Made by a program: the position numbers and the translations under genes. A model generated the notes under the pieces. The model was not told the origin of the DNA. It saw only the letters and a program-made list of their open reading frames with translations, and ran no database searches. A stretch of 53,077 bases of DNA from Isohypsibius dastychi (lineage: Eukaryota; Tardigrada; Eutardigrada; Parachela; Isohypsibiidae), in the NCBI GenBank assembly GCA_034696485.1, contig JAQIWT010000027.1, positions 1 to 53,077 of the forward strand, written 5' to 3'. Below, piece after piece: positions 8,926 to 21,239 of this stretch (within the stretch, counting starts at the first letter, position 1; each line of letters begins with the position of its first letter).

Positions 8926-10177
8926 CAACATGTTCGTCAACCGATGTGAAACCGTTCAATGTGTCAACAACTGCACTTACACTCAGCTCTTCGCCAAGAT
9001 AACTGTCTAGCTCAAATGTCACGCAGAAAGCTGGTGGCAGCGATGCTATCAGAGTACTCCCGCCATCACTTCATGGAAGACGACAGCGACTGACGTAGAA
9101 ATGCAAGAAGTTCTGGTAGACCGATTTCAACCTTTAGACGCTTTGAATTTCCGGATTAGAAACCTGAGCCGACGTGTCATGCAAGAAGGAGAAACCGTCC
9201 ATGAAAACTACTATGTCATTATAGAAATGTACGACATTTACGGGCTTTGTGAAACACTTACACCCCGGAGGAGATGGAGACCAAACTCGTCAAATAAACT
9301 CCAATGCCCTTCTTCACTCACATCTCTATCATGGAGCATACAACGCCGGAACAATATCTGTCGAAGATGTCCAAGGTCCTCAAACTCCATCAAAAAAGCA
9401 CAGCAAAGCAAAACCAGAATCCTGGATATTGGGAACTAGTGCACCCTGTCGACCAACCCTCGAAAATAATACCCCGTCCCGATTTACCCTAACAGCAACA
9501 CGTTAACCACAACACGTTCAATGGTCTGAATCTGCCATTTGTTCGATTACGACAAAACTTCGTGCGCACTCTTCCTCCCTTCGTCAACCAACAAGAACCA
9601 AAATTTGCTCCTCCGCAGTCTCCTAGATCTCCACAGAACTGTATAAACTTCAATCGTGGGATTCCATGCTTCATCCCAATGGGACAACAACGATGTCCAC
9701 ACAAACTCAACTGTGATAACTGTGGTCGCTATGGTCACTCTCTAGTTTTCTGCCGATTCATACAACCACCAGCCTAAAACAGACAACCTTCTATCCCAGC
9801 GCTTCGAAGCCAGCGAGGTCTGCCACCTCATCAGACTATGACAATGCCGCAAGAGAACCAAGTACGCTGTTTTAACTGCGGAGGACCTCACTTTCGGTCT
9901 ATGTGCGACAAGCCACCGCAGCAACAAAGATCTTTTTCAAACGGACCTTCTCAAGGTGGACCTCAAGCCCGGAGGTAGGTCAACATCATGATGAGACTCA
10001 CAACGCCAACAACCGAGGGACAGGAGTCGCCAACGCTGGAGGACACAATTACGTCCCAAACCAACAAGCCCGTGATACCACTCAAGCTAAACAACGCAAA
10101 AGCCGATGAAATATTTTAAGGTCTGGTTGCTATCCGTTCAAATAATTTGTTGCTAGCATTGACAGAATATAATTGTG
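8926..10177 (+). mobile_element. Degenerate gypsy-type retrotransposon gag
   Basis: The frame around 8930 contains a retrotransposon gag core: AESWWQRC, then W-K-T-T spacing, VLVDRFQP and GETVHENYY. It is broken by TAG near 9009 and by frameshifts after 9260. Two zinc knuckles follow: CDNCGRYGHSLVFC (C-X2-C-X4-H-X4-C) near 9715-9756 and CFNCGGPHFRSMC (C-X2-C-X3-H-X4-C) near 9869-9907, then a Gln/Pro/Gly-rich tail with TAA and TAG. The protease start may be near 10080. No reverse transcriptase follows on this strand and no long terminal repeats were found. The gypsy assignment is by gag style; BEL or Copia are less likely. Confidence 0.75.
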
Positions 10178-10472
10178 ACTAAGCATGCTGATGTAAGTGC
10201 ATTTCAGGTTATCAAAATTTTCGTTTTTGTCTACCCGATCGTACACATGTCTACCAAGATTGACATTTCGTATAATTTTGAACTCCGACATCAGGATTGT
10301 GTATCTCCTTCATGTTAATCTTGCAGAGGTCTGTACGACTGGCTCTTTTACACCTTTGAGCTTACCAGGTAAAGCAGCAATTTTCCGCTCCAGCTCGAGC
10401 AAATTCCCGTTTACTTGGAAAGCTGGTCTGTCGGCTACACTGAACTTGAGGACCGTTTTGCTCAATTCACAG

Positions 10473-11083
10473 CTACTGCAACGGAGGAGGTCAAAAGAAA
10501 ATATCGCACAAACATCTGTTCGACTTGATTGCTGTTATGGAGGATATGCACATGCAATGTGCGGCCAGAATGTTGGGCAAATTACAATGGAAGCTGAAAA
10601 GTCGCGTGATCGAATTGAAGAGTCAGCCAGTGCCGAACGAGGCAGTACTCAGATTCTGTGTAAGTGTTTCTCTCTGACGCGTTCTGGTACTCACATAATG
10701 GCGAGCCATGCTGAAGTCTAGCAACCGTGGTTTCTCCGCTACTGTGGAACTAAAATGTTGAAATAGAATTTACGTGAAATTCATTTACCTGTAATATCAT
10801 ACTTCCCCTTAAAGCATTCTTTTGTTCCTTCTTGCAAGCTCCTAGACTTTGAAACTGCAAGTTTCTGTATCCTGTAACAGATACAAAATTGCGATATAAT
10901 TTCAAGCACGCTGACCAAGTCGATCCAAAAGAGTTCGCTGTACTCAGGTTTGTCAAATTAATGGACGATCAGAGTTTTGTCTTTACGGTTCATCGGTATA
11001 AAGTTTTTAGTAGATTTGCGTTCATGGTGAGTAAGGAGCTGGAGGACATTATTGAACTTGTAGTCAAACGATGTCATACATGA
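10473..11083 (+). CDS. Possible two-exon fragment of unknown function
   Basis: Exon-like segment 10473-10659 begins after AATTCACAG and ends at a good GTAAGT donor; its frame includes HKHLFDLIAVMEDMHMQ and KSRVIELKSQPVPNEAVL. The next segment, 10862-11083, begins after GCAAG and in the matching phase continues FLYPVTDTKLRYNF and FAVLRFVKLMDD to TGA. No start was found and no family is recognised. The longest simple frame here (10197-10721) is in another phase and looks less protein-like. The interval 10178-10472 holds nothing I recognise. Confidence 0.3.
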
Positions 11084-13830
11084 GGTCTGTACCGGAATCA
11101 TCTTGTCTTGGTCAACCTGACTTGAACCTGACTGAGATTATTTTGGTTGTCGCGAGTTGTTGATTGGCCGGTTGATCACGATGTTTTGAAAGCGTGACAT
11201 AAACGCAAAAAAACTTTTCAACACAATCATGCTCTTACGTGTCAGTCCCATAGCTTTGTAAAACACCAGGTCGCCGTCCAACCGATTCAAACATGGCTAA
11301 CCGCTACAAGTGTCTTCCGTGTAGTTAATCATGAGGAAATGCTTTGTTAAGTACATCTTTATGTCTTGAATTCCTGATATCTGCAGAAAGACAAATTCAA
11401 AAAACTTCAGCTCATTTACAAGCGAGTTCATTAAACTTTCAAGGCCGGAAATCAGGCTATTCTTGTAACGGATTCATCTGTGACGGAACGCGATATAGCT
11501 GCACTTCGAATCCAAACTGTATCAAGTTAAACAACGAACTACTGAACAATCACAAGAGTAATTTTGTGTTTTGATTTTAGATCTCTGAAGGTTTTGTGAT
11601 GAAGGGGAGAGAATAACACTACATTGACATAAAAATGGCGAACATTTTTTAATCACAGCAAATTTTGGAAAACATTCCAGAAAAAACTTTTTTGTTTTTG
11701 GCATATTTTTGAGGTATTAGGTTTGTTTTTAATTCAAGAAGAATAAAGTGGGGGAAAACAAAAAGTCGAGATTTCAGATGAAAGGTGTGAAAAGTATTTT
11801 TTTTGAAGAAGTTTGATTTTGAATCTTTTCTGGGATTTCGAAGATTTTTTTGCATCAATAAGAAAACGAAAACTGCCTTTTATATTTTCATGCTGCAAAA
11901 GTCGATACTCCAAGTCGGGATCGATGGATAGTCTATTACGCCCACGAGAAAGAGTTTCAGATGCTGGAATCTGTTGCTCACGTTGTTCAGCAGTAGGTTA
12001 ATTTGAATAAGCATGGTAAATATCATACTTGGTACCACGTTCAATCAGCGATTCATGCGTATAATAATCACTCGTTCAGAGAAGACAATAAAATAAAAAA
12101 ACAATTTCATAACTTGCCCGTTCTGCTTTGTCGATGATTTGGAGAGGAGAAAGTCGACGGAGAGATTTGTTCTCGTGTCATGATAGAAAAGGCTATATGT
12201 CCATTCTGTAAGTCATGTGGATTGACAGAAAAAGGGACATGGGGAGCAGAGAGGTTAGGAGGTGCCATTGAGAGGGAATTCGGTTGTAATTTGGTGGGGA
12301 AGGATTGCATTCGATTGTGGTGAAACATTCGATTGCGCATCTGGAAGCATCGGTCAAGAGTGTATCCTAGAGATGGTTTTTAAATTTCTTGAATTTTTTT
12401 GTATGGAACAGGAGCGAAAATCAATGTAGTTCAAAGAAGAAGAAAAGTGATGATTGGAAACATGGTTCTGTGGAAGGAATGAAAGAACTAAAAACTAGCG
12501 AAAAACTCCGAGAATGGTAAGTGATGAAAGATGAATTATAAAGCGAGCGATTTGGTTCGGAATGCAGCAAGCATGTTGTTGTGAGAAAGAAGCCAGAAGA
12601 GTAGATACTCGTCGATAAGTTGTTCAAGAAAGCGGCCTCTGTTCTCTTTATGTCGGAACAGATCTGATCAAAGTTGTGGATTTGATATGATTGGCGAGGA
12701 GATCAGCCATAGCAAGAAACTGGGTTGTTGTGAGCTGTGTATCTTCCCAGTACACAATGGAGTGATTGAAAAACGTATTTTTAACGTCTTCATCTTAGAG
12801 ATTGTCGTAAGAATAACCACTCGGCTGCGGTTGCTTACCGAGAGTCACCATTTTGATGATATGTTAAAGTTCGAAATCGAAAGGATGCAAAACATTGAGG
12901 GAGGGTCGTTTTGTTAGGAAATAACCGTGAGTGTATCATTGGCAAGCACTTAATGTGTGGTAATGGTCATAATCGTCCTTCAAATTTTGGCGCAACTGAA
13001 GAAGACGCTTGGCAATAACAGGATCTGCATTAGAAACAGCTCTGGCCATAGGATTATTAAGTATACGGAAAATTTGTGTTTGGGGTTCCGGACGAGTATG
13101 TGGTAAAGAAAAGGGTGAGGGGGGGGGAGGGAGGTCATTCAGAAAATGCCAAATAATTGGCAGGTGACATGGTGTTTGAGGTGTTAATGCATAACTGCCT
13201 GAAATAAGGAGAATTAAAGAGCTGTTTGTCAGATACAGCGAGTAAAAAAAGGCACAAAACGAGTAGGAATGGAAGGATTCGCCGGAATGGTAGGACGATG
13301 ATCTCCCAGGATTGTTACAGAAAACAGCCGAGTTATTCAAGGGTACTGCTTCATCAATGTGTTAAATCCTAGTAAGGAATGCATAAAGAGAATTTGAAAA
13401 CTAAACATATGCTTCGCGTGGCTCAGCAGAGTCAGGTTTTTTGAAGGCTATCTCCTGTGGGGCGGGACATTTTGGGCAACGCGGAGGAGATTGAAGTGGA
13501 ATCGGTTGCGGCGACGAAATCGCGCGAGGTGCCCGAAGAAGAACAGTTCCTGGTGAATCTTGATTTTAAAAGAGATGTAGATCAGGAATAGGAAGCACAA
13601 CACCTCAAAAGTGGTGACAGAAATGTTGCGGTAACCAGAAAGCCTCATCTTCTCTCGGGGTACTTACCTTAGCATTTGAACGTTCTGATGACCTGGTAAT
13701 AAATTCAATTGTTATTTTTGGAATGGCCGTATTACTTCCTTTTCTTCAGACTGTTTCTGGCGCTCCGGATAAGCCTGGGCCTGCCCCCGGAAACGCGTCT
13801 GGAATGTAACACAGAGTACCGTTTTTCTGA
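11084..13830. other. Region with scattered exon-like stretches, no gene resolved
   Basis: Several short frames end at plausible splice donors: plus strand near 11890-11994 (RDRWIVYYAHEKEFQMLE, then GTAGGT); near 12175-12330 a Cys-containing frame (ICPFCKSCGLTEKGTW); near 12408-12526 a Lys-rich frame ending GTAAGTG, followed after an acceptor by a frame with one TAG; near 13440-13590 an acidic frame (NAEEIEVESVAATKSREVPE) ending TAG; and 13763-13811, a short last-exon-like frame after TTTTCTTCAG. On the minus strand 13198-12936 follows a good acceptor and reads PEPQTQIFRILNNPMARA to a stop. None has recognisable homology. Decayed genes or unusual multi-exon genes are both possible. Confidence 0.3.
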
Positions 13831-14770
13831 TAAACGTGAGTGATCTCAATCCAATTCCACACAATGTAAGGTTCATAGGTTCACTTCACAAAGATGTTCG
13901 AATGTTTTTTTATCTGCGCCCCATTTTTCATGGTGGCCGCAGACAGCTCACATGAGCTGTGACCATTATGAGAATCAAGAACATGGAAGGCCGGGCCCAA
14001 CATTCGAGTCCTTCTACGTGAGCGTTGACCCCCACGGGACAATCTCACAGTGGATCTAACACGGCCACCCTTCGTTGCTTTGCCCGCAATGTGTTAATAT
14101 TTAAGATCTCGTTTGCGTTGTTGCAAAAACTGTTCCCTCAGGCTTAACGTAACAGCCACATCGAGTAGGCTTGAGCTGTCTAGTTTTCTTGTCCTCGGTT
14201 ATAGGCGGATATAAATTTTGGGATCTTTTGCATGATACTTGTTTAAAGAAACTGCAATGTGTCACTTGGATCGGGAGAAAAGAAACAGAGAGACCAGCCC
14301 CAATTATGGGGTTACGAAACCAATTCAATGACACTTTGCGTTTGATGTGAAAATATCGGTAGTTTCTTGGCTGTCGGTGTTGACAACGTCAGAGAAATCA
14401 GTATGAAAGTAAACCAGCGCTAAATTTTGATACTCGCTGTCCCACTGGTGAATTGATAACAATAATAAGGCCAGTGTTTGAGGTTTTTGAAATCATTTTG
14501 CGGTAACCTATCGTATTTTGCTGTGAAACTGGATGTTGAAGGATCGATGACAAGAAACAGAAGTTACATCAAGTAGAGCGTTCATGTGACAATAGCAAGA
14601 ACGTGACTGAATGAATCAAAGAAGGTACACAAAATTACTGCCGGTACAAGAAAATACTGCCGGTTATAACTTGACAAACACAGCAGTTACGATTTGGCCG
14701 GAGCTGAAATTCGGCCATTTATGTAACAGTTTCGGAAACAGCTTTTTCGCCCATAGATAAAGATTGGAAA
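13831..14770. other. No gene seen
   Basis: Only short frames, the longest a 77-codon minus frame at 14101-14334 without recognisable features. The frame of the following remnant can be read back to a TGA near 14708. Confidence 0.4.
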
Positions 14771-15510
14771 ATGTCTCATAAACTTCGAAAAGATTTAAAA
14801 TTATTGGAATTGAGGCATGATTCATTTCTGATGAAGATCAATCAACTATTCCCTGATGGTCTTGAACAACAAGTGCCATTTGAGAGATAGCAAAGGTTTA
14901 AAGGTGCACGCTTGAGGTAATCAGTTGTATTCGCAAGTCGAAAGACTAGAAAGATGCTTTGCTATCGACATGAGCGAAAGGATCTGTACCCCTGAAGTGA
15001 TAAAATGCATATTATGCCAAATCATCGAGTGATCCCTGGAAGACGAGACCGAATGATGTGACGAAAAGGACAACGAGAACTGAACCGAGAACGACGAAGC
15101 TAATCTGAACGTCGACCACCAGCTCAAGTTCAAACATCAACGGTTGATCAGTGTTATGAGCTGTTGCAGCAAGTCGAAATCCGCAAACCCGACGGATCTG
15201 TTTAGCAGAATCCAAATTTTGGTGTTGCCCAGCAGGCTTACCATACACCGCGAAAGATTCTTTTTGAAGCACAGGACTGGGATATGTTCAACTTGGCACA
15301 AACGGAAGTAGATAAAAGCTGCCCTGCTGGATTTGGGAATTGGAATCTTGGACAGCCCATAAAACACCTCAAACTATGTTGAATGTCGTGACTGTATGTG
15401 GAATATTGTGAAAGAACCGAAAATGCAGGCTGGCGAGAAAGTTGTCTAGCAAAAGCCTGAGGAATTCATGTCTGACATCGAGGATATTGAGTGTATTCCT
15501 TAATTTTGAC
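14771..15510 (+). pseudogene. Unrecognised gene remnant broken by nonsense codons
   Basis: From ATG 14771 one plus frame gives protein-like text for about 200 codons, interrupted by TAG, TAA, TGA, TGA, TAA and TAG but without frame change until about 15370. It starts MSHKLRKDLKLLELRHDSFL, has a basic middle and later reads QDWDMFNLAQTEVDK. After a shift near 15370 a second frame contains ECRDCMWNIVKEPKMQ, one TAG, and an acidic end (PEEFMSDIEDIECIP) before TAA at about 15500. Family unknown. The stop density is lower than chance but not zero, so the call of former coding sequence is an inference. Confidence 0.35.
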
Positions 15511-15827
15511 AGTATTTCTTGTGTTTATTTGTGCGTGTTGTCGGAACTGTAACAATGGTGATTCGAATCGGTCGAGATTAATTGAAATTCATTATGTTCT
15601 CTTTCATGTAAATTTAGCTACTTGCAATGTAACGTTGGTAACCTTCTATTACAATGGCAGCTGGTGATAACCATGGCTGAGTAACTGGTAGCGAGTTACG
15701 AATGAAAAATTTGTGAAAGTCAATCGGTGAAATTCTGAAGTTTCTCATCTACATCTGCGAGGTCCTTATCAATTCCGAGCAGAATCAAGCTTTGATCATT
15801 CCGTGTTTTATCAATCGTTAGGTAATA

Positions 15828-16944
15828 ATGTCTACTGATAACAAGTTTGACGAAGAACCGGATTTTGACATCCGCGGTATGCCGACAAACAGTTATTTGC
15901 GACGTCTGGAATAGAAGCAAATCTTGGAGAAATCCGTGCCATCACCAGCGAAATCACTTCGATATTCGGAGGAAAACGAGCAAATTATTTGGGATACGGA
16001 AATTGCAAAGACAAAACAGCGGAACGACATCGCTGAGATCAAGAATAGGGATGAGCAACGTTTCGCGTTGAGAAGAGAAAAGTCTGGAGGAACCCCTATG
16101 CCCACGAAGAACCTTGGTGGACGTTTTCTCCGACTTCAAGGTGAAGAACACCAGCTGATCAAACGTTCTTTTAATGGTCAAATTGGATTCAGCCACCCGG
16201 TTCATTCATTCGTGTTAGCTGGTCGAGAGTAGCAGAAAGAAATGACGTATACGGATTATTGTTAAGAGGTCCCATTCGAAGCTTTGGATATCACTCCGGA
16301 CAACAAGGTGGATCCTCAAAAACGAGACACGGCAGAACGACAAAAAGCACGCCAGATCTTCATGAACAAGATTAAGAAAAGCCGCGAAAACATGAAGTCC
16401 GGAATGGAAACTTCTCGTGACCGAAAATGTGAGTTGATTCGTCTTTCTCAAGAAAATCATCTCGGATTTAGATATTATATTCGTCACTTTATGTAAGTGG
16501 ACAACGACAAACCAAAGGAGCAGCAGATGGTGAAAGTGGACAAAATTAGTCCGGAAGCACCAACTCGACTTGTTGCTCAACGTGATGTTGAACTGGTATC
16601 GTTCGAGCATCTGGAATTGATCAGGCTATTTGCGTCGTTCATTACGCTGCTATGAAGATGGACGCGGCTCCCGAATATCACATGACGTCCTGTGTTGGTC
16701 ACTTGGAAATTATGCTAACTGTGGAGGAGCTGCGAATTGCGAAAGGATTCCGACCATAATCAAGACTGGATTAACGTGTTGTTGGGAAAACTGGACGTTT
16801 TTTTGATGGCAGTCCCGAAGCCGGACAAAGGCGATCTGAAACTCGATCGCGAATTCGCAGTTGTCAGGAAGTGGAATCGTGGGAGAAATTGTCCGAGTCA
16901 AATTGTTCGATTAACGCCGCGTACCGCCGATTGAAATCGTTCAA
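15828..16944 (+). pseudogene. Unrecognised gene remnant, long frame with four nonsense codons
   Basis: An ATG at 15828 opens a charged, protein-like frame of about 271 codons to 16640 that contains only four stops: TAG 15912, TAG 16230, TAA 16263 and TAA 16494. About 13 would be expected by chance. Segments include NEQIIWDTEIAKTKQRNDI, DITPDNKVDPQKRD and RQIFMNKIKKSRENMKSG. Near 16590 the protein-like frame shifts (APEYHMTSCVGHLEIML), has two TAA, and reaches a GTAAG donor at about 16945. No domain is recognised; the product would have been basic and rich in Lys/Arg/Glu. Confidence 0.45.
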
Positions 16945-17164
16945 TGGTAAGAAGCTTCAACTTGCCTAATCAAGACTATGTGAAAGGGGGTTATTTGAAA
17001 TTTGAAAAAAATGATGGAGAATTCGGCGAAATAAACAATGTCTTTCTTTCGTTTCTACTTTCGTTTAACTTTCAATTTCGTTTCATTACGTCATCTTTTC
17101 GTTTTTAAGCGAGGCCTCCAGCCACGCCTTCGAAAACGCGTTAAGAATGAATGCCTCACAGCAA

Positions 17165-17276
17165 AAAATCTTCTGACACTCATCGACACATCTGAATCAC
17201 CACTTTTGTAGTTCTGTGCTTTGTTTCAAGAAAACTGTTAAAACTTGCTTGGACTGCTGATTGCCATTTCTGGCAG
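17165..17276. repeat. Dispersed ~115 bp repeat, copy 1
   Basis: Shares CACTCATCGACACA, GTTCTGTGCTTTGTTTC, GAAAACTGTT and ACTTGCTTGGACTGCTGATT in the same order with 25245-25362, with scattered substitutions. Copy 1 lies in a gene-poor stretch (16950-17940). Confidence 0.85.
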
Positions 17277-17929
17277 TGAAGAAAGAGACCCAGAACGTCC
17301 TCAGTCACTCCAGTTATTAGAATAATTATAACTTCGAGCCCTATCGGGGAACCGCATATGGATGCGGGATATTTCTTGGGATTTCCGATCATTTTATTCA
17401 GCCCAGCGTAAACGAATGAAGGAATCGATCAACCTGCAGATATCTTATTCTGAAAAGAACGTTTCTCGGTCTAAAAACATATCTGAGTTGAGTTAGGCAC
17501 TATACCCTTCAATCGGAAGATGTTTCAGAGGGACAGCCGCCTACCACGATGTCGGGAAAGATGATTTGTTCACTATGATAAATTGTCTTGGACCCCAACA
17601 GATATTTGGGACCTGTAACTTGAATTTTATGCCTGAGTTTCTATGTTTCGTAGATAGTGAACAATATGGCAATCTTGCTTCCCCAAAATGGTAAAGAATC
17701 AAAAATATCCCACAAAGTGCTTTCATGAAGCTGGTCGATGAAAACTGGTGTAGCTGCCAAAATGTTTAAATCTCGTGTCAGGGTGTTAATGAGCTTTATA
17801 AAACTAATCCTCCTTTTCCTCGTGGACATTACGCTACCGACCTTTTTCTGAAAGGTTGAATTTCAACGCAGTGGGTTTGGTCACGTCCATTTCGTCTGCT
17901 GGATTAACGAAAAGTTTGACGCCACAACT

Positions 17930-18345
17930 CCTTAAGGTCAAGAGAATATTGTAAGATTTCTTGACGAGCTTTTACCAACCGAAATACCGGGTGAAAAATG
18001 TGACCCTAATGGTCACCGCTTGGTTATGAAGTACCAGAAACATCGCCATAGCTTCACTTGTCGCAAAGGCACTCGATCTGTTTTCCGAAAAAATAAAAAT
18101 GAAAAGGCTGAGCAACAGGAACGTAAACCCAGTGAAACGGAAATTTATGATGTTGATACTGGGGAAGTTGTTGTTTTCGAAAGATTTTGAGTTGGAAAAG
18201 GCCGAATGTTCAAGAAAAACTGACCTTGAGACGTGGTTGTGTAGATTTGGGTATCCGCACTCAAAATCGGAATACACTTGTTTTTCAACATCCCAAGAGG
18301 CAAGTAAAAGAGGAAAGGTGACACGGACTACAGAATGAAAAGAAT
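17930..18345 (+). pseudogene. Unrecognised coding remnant
   Basis: A plus frame reads FLDELLPTEIPGEKCDPNGH, KYQKHRHSFTCRKGTRSVF and SETEIYDVDTGEVVVFERF, then TGA near 18190 and further stops. The text is protein-like and ends in a normal-looking acidic segment. No start, no family. Another frame (18099-18338) is longer but less convincing. Confidence 0.3.
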
Positions 18346-19082
18346 CACTGATTTTTCGAGGTATATTGTACCATTAAACCTGAGCTGGTTAAAAGTAGTT
18401 CGTTGCAACATGGATCTTCAAATTATTACAGATTGATATGCCGCCGTTGTGTTCATTTTTTCTAACATCACTAAGCCCGAGCAGCAGGACAAAAAAAATC
18501 AATGAGATTCTAAAAGGAAATATGCAAAGAAGTCTTCGTTCATGCCTTCTCCGGATGAGTAATGCGGTACTCAGTCACAGACAAGTCGGAGAATTTGAAG
18601 TAGCCATGATATTAACAGGTTCACCCTTGTATTTCTGTGGTACTGCATCAGTTTTTTTGACTGTTAAACTACCTTCCGACAGAAAACGGACGTGAAAAAA
18701 TTTTCTACAGCTGATTGAGTCCTGGAGAGAAACATGTTTTTTGCAGCAAGCGCTAATCATTATCAGAGTCGTTTTAGCAGTTTGGGTGATCAAGCCGAGT
18801 AGGTCGTTAATCTTTTTTAAAACATGACTCATTATGAGTGGAGTGGCTGGTTTGTTTTGGAGAAAACCGCCAAACTATCAGATGATGACGTTGGTGAGAA
18901 CCGCAACGACGATGACGTTTTTCCTATTCCGGAAACATTCTTCCTGGAAGGTGATCGTATATACGGCCGCCACCCTGAATGGCGATTAAAACATGAACAT
19001 TCACATGAACATTCATTACTTTCAATAACTCCAAATCGATATCTATCCATATCCATATATAATTCCGGAACTCCATATCCAT

Positions 19083-19319
19083 ATGTCCAGTCATATCGCT
19101 AAAAACTTGGACGACGATAGCTGCTTGGGTGTCTTCGAGACCGCGTACCTTCAAAACCATTCCAATTCGAAAGACGCATGTATTACTTATGCTGTCGAAC
19201 ATCTTGAAAGTGTGATGAAGAATGAAAGATTCAAATCCCTGATGAACCATCCGGACCTTATTGAAGAAATTATGGGTCGTATTGCCGCTGCTGGTCAACC
19301 AGATGCGGATATTTCATGA
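19083..19319 (+). pseudogene. BTB/BACK-domain (SPOP-type) C-terminal fragment
   Basis: The 78-codon frame matches the end of BTB-BACK proteins of the SPOP/MATH-BTB kind, which are substrate adaptors of CUL3 ubiquitin ligases: LDDDSCLGVFETAYLQN, ITYAVEHLESVM, FKSLMNHPDLIEEIM. In SPOP the equivalent is an Ala-Asp-Leu-His stretch followed by a helix and SHPHLVAEAY. The BTB fold itself is not visible upstream; 18824-19080 holds an acidic frame and CATATC-rich sequence. So this is an isolated last exon or a fragment. The stop at 19317 is normal for the family end. Confidence 0.55.
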
Positions 19320-19754
19320 AACAGTTATTTTTTTCATTTTCTTCAGCTCTTAATGCAACTGTTTCTGCTATTTCACTGCGTTCTCATGGAAGTTGGTATT
19401 CGCAGGTTCGACACATGTATCATCAATCAATTTATGTGAAATTTCAGTTTTTTATTCTGTTTTTATTCAGTCTCTCATCAATCTCGATATTTCGTCTGAT
19501 GGGATCGTATTTCAGCGGTAATCAAGCAATAAAATAATCTGAAAATCTGTTTTTCTGGTTCAAACACAATTATCGGTAAACTTCACGGAACTCGAGGCTT
19601 TTTTGACCGACCGATTGGATCACAAGGCGGCTCAGCAATGAATTTCTGCTAGTGAAATAAATCAAAACTTCCTTCAATCAAATACTGCGCCAAATATCTT
19701 CAAGGAAGAATATCGAGTTATTCATGAAATTCTCATGTGTTTCGAATAAATACT

Positions 19755-20410
19755 ATGAATGATTTGGTTCGTGAACTGCTACGTGAAGTACAACGCTGGT
19801 TTATTCTGGACGAGAAACATCCCATGACGTTTGAACACGAACCTTATGTCCTTGTTAAACCGGAAGTGGTCGGCAAGGCCAAACCGAAATCTTCAGAAAA
19901 AAATTGCAAGGGTATCTTGTATGCTGGCCGATCTTGCATTTACAAGGCAAGGGTCAGACAACATTCTCATCTCTTTAGACAAACCAAGGTACCGATTGAC
20001 TTTGAAATGGTCAGTTTTTCAGTAAAAATTATGTCTAGTCCCAACTTGATTCCGTCAGAACTGCTTCCTTACGGAAATGCCTCAATGGCCTAGGCATCAC
20101 GCGGATCTACGTGGCTCAGAATCTGACCATTAAAGCTGCGAAAGTTCTAGAATTCATGCTCATCAAGTTCCTGAAAACGCGGAGCACGGCCTTGCTAAAT
20201 ATCCAAATCGTATCAGGATCGACATTCGAGGATCTCTGTGGATTGTGGACCAACGCGGAAAAACTGAAAGCCAGTGAGATTCCTGCCAAACATGTATGCA
20301 CCATTATATCGCAGTTTGCAGCCAGAAAATGGACGATGGCGACTGTTGTCGGGACCAAGCGAAAGAAATCTCACGGAAAAAAGCTGTGCCTGTCAGGAGC
20401 GGGCATTTGA
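19755..20410 (+). CDS. GIY-YIG nuclease-domain protein, two exons
   Basis: Exon 1 is 19755-19988, the intron 19989-20038 (GTACCG...TCTAG, 50 bp) and exon 2 20039-20410; phase 0 to phase 0, 201 residues. The domain order fits GIY-YIG nucleases, metal-dependent DNA-cleaving enzymes: EPYVLVKPE (first strand), ILYAGRS (YIG-like), KARVRQHSH (catalytic Arg), then after splicing a helix KVLEFMLIKFL with the expected Glu, and LLNIQIVSGS. A Glu followed by a Leu-Asn pair recalls the LEM-3/ANKLE1 branch, but ankyrin and LEM domains are absent. The first exon may be preceded by another, because the start context is plain. Unlike its surroundings it has no lesion. The basic tail (KRKKSHGKK) may be a nuclear signal. 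Confidence 0.6.
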
Positions 20411-21230
20411 TTATCGTTTCATTCATTTCTTCTTGAGTTTGCCTTCAGTTTTGCATTCAGTTCTCACACGCTACTGTTCATCAAAAGTGGCTCGGTTAAT
20501 TTCTGTTTACAAAACTGGTCTCAAAAAGTATGGGATAGTCAGATGTTTTTTTAGATCTTTCTAAATTTCCCGTATTTCATCTGCTCACAATCTGCGCAAA
20601 TTTAGCTGATAAATCATGTACCAAACGGGAATATCTCGACGACTTGCAATATTGATGATTTTCTTCATGAGCATTTTGCCTCACAAAATCCAGTGTATGC
20701 AAAGACATTCATGGTTTTCCATTGTGCAGAGCTAAGACGCAACAAGTATGCCTTGATTAAAATGAGTTGGATTAAGGGCCCACACATGTAACGACGTCAC
20801 CGGGAATAGTTTGACCTTGTACCGGCGAATACAGCCGTTAGATGCTCAACAAGTGCTTTAGCCAAAGATCGATTCCGATGACCGTGATCTGATGAACCCG
20901 GCTTAATGGGGATATAATCGTCCGATTTCTGCCGAGAATATATCGAAGAAATGGGTGTCAGCAACTAGTAACGAAACGTCGACGAATCTAAAAAGGTCAC
21001 AAAATGAATCACCTTTCTCGGATTTGTGTTTTCCTAGAATAGTAAACAATGCCTGAGGTATTCAGGAATAACCGTTTTCGTACCGTAGATCCATCTCCAG
21101 CACATTTGTGCATGATGGTTACGAATCTTGAAGACCACCTCCGTACTCAGGATCGGCTTTTGTAAAACGGAAATGTGATTTATGTATGATTGTTAGTCAT
21201 CCGTGGTCCCTCACCTCAGATTGATCTGAG
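20411..21230. other. Degenerate interval
   Basis: A minus frame near 20990-20800 reads DDYIPIKPGSSDHGHRNRSL with nonsense codons and may be the tail of the Ulp1/PIF1 element to its right. No independent gene is supported. Confidence 0.25.
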
Positions 21231-21239
21231 GCACATGAA

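Noticed and set aside
10197-10721. 174-codon plus frame
   Set aside because: A different phase with splice sites gives better protein-like text; this frame has no homology.
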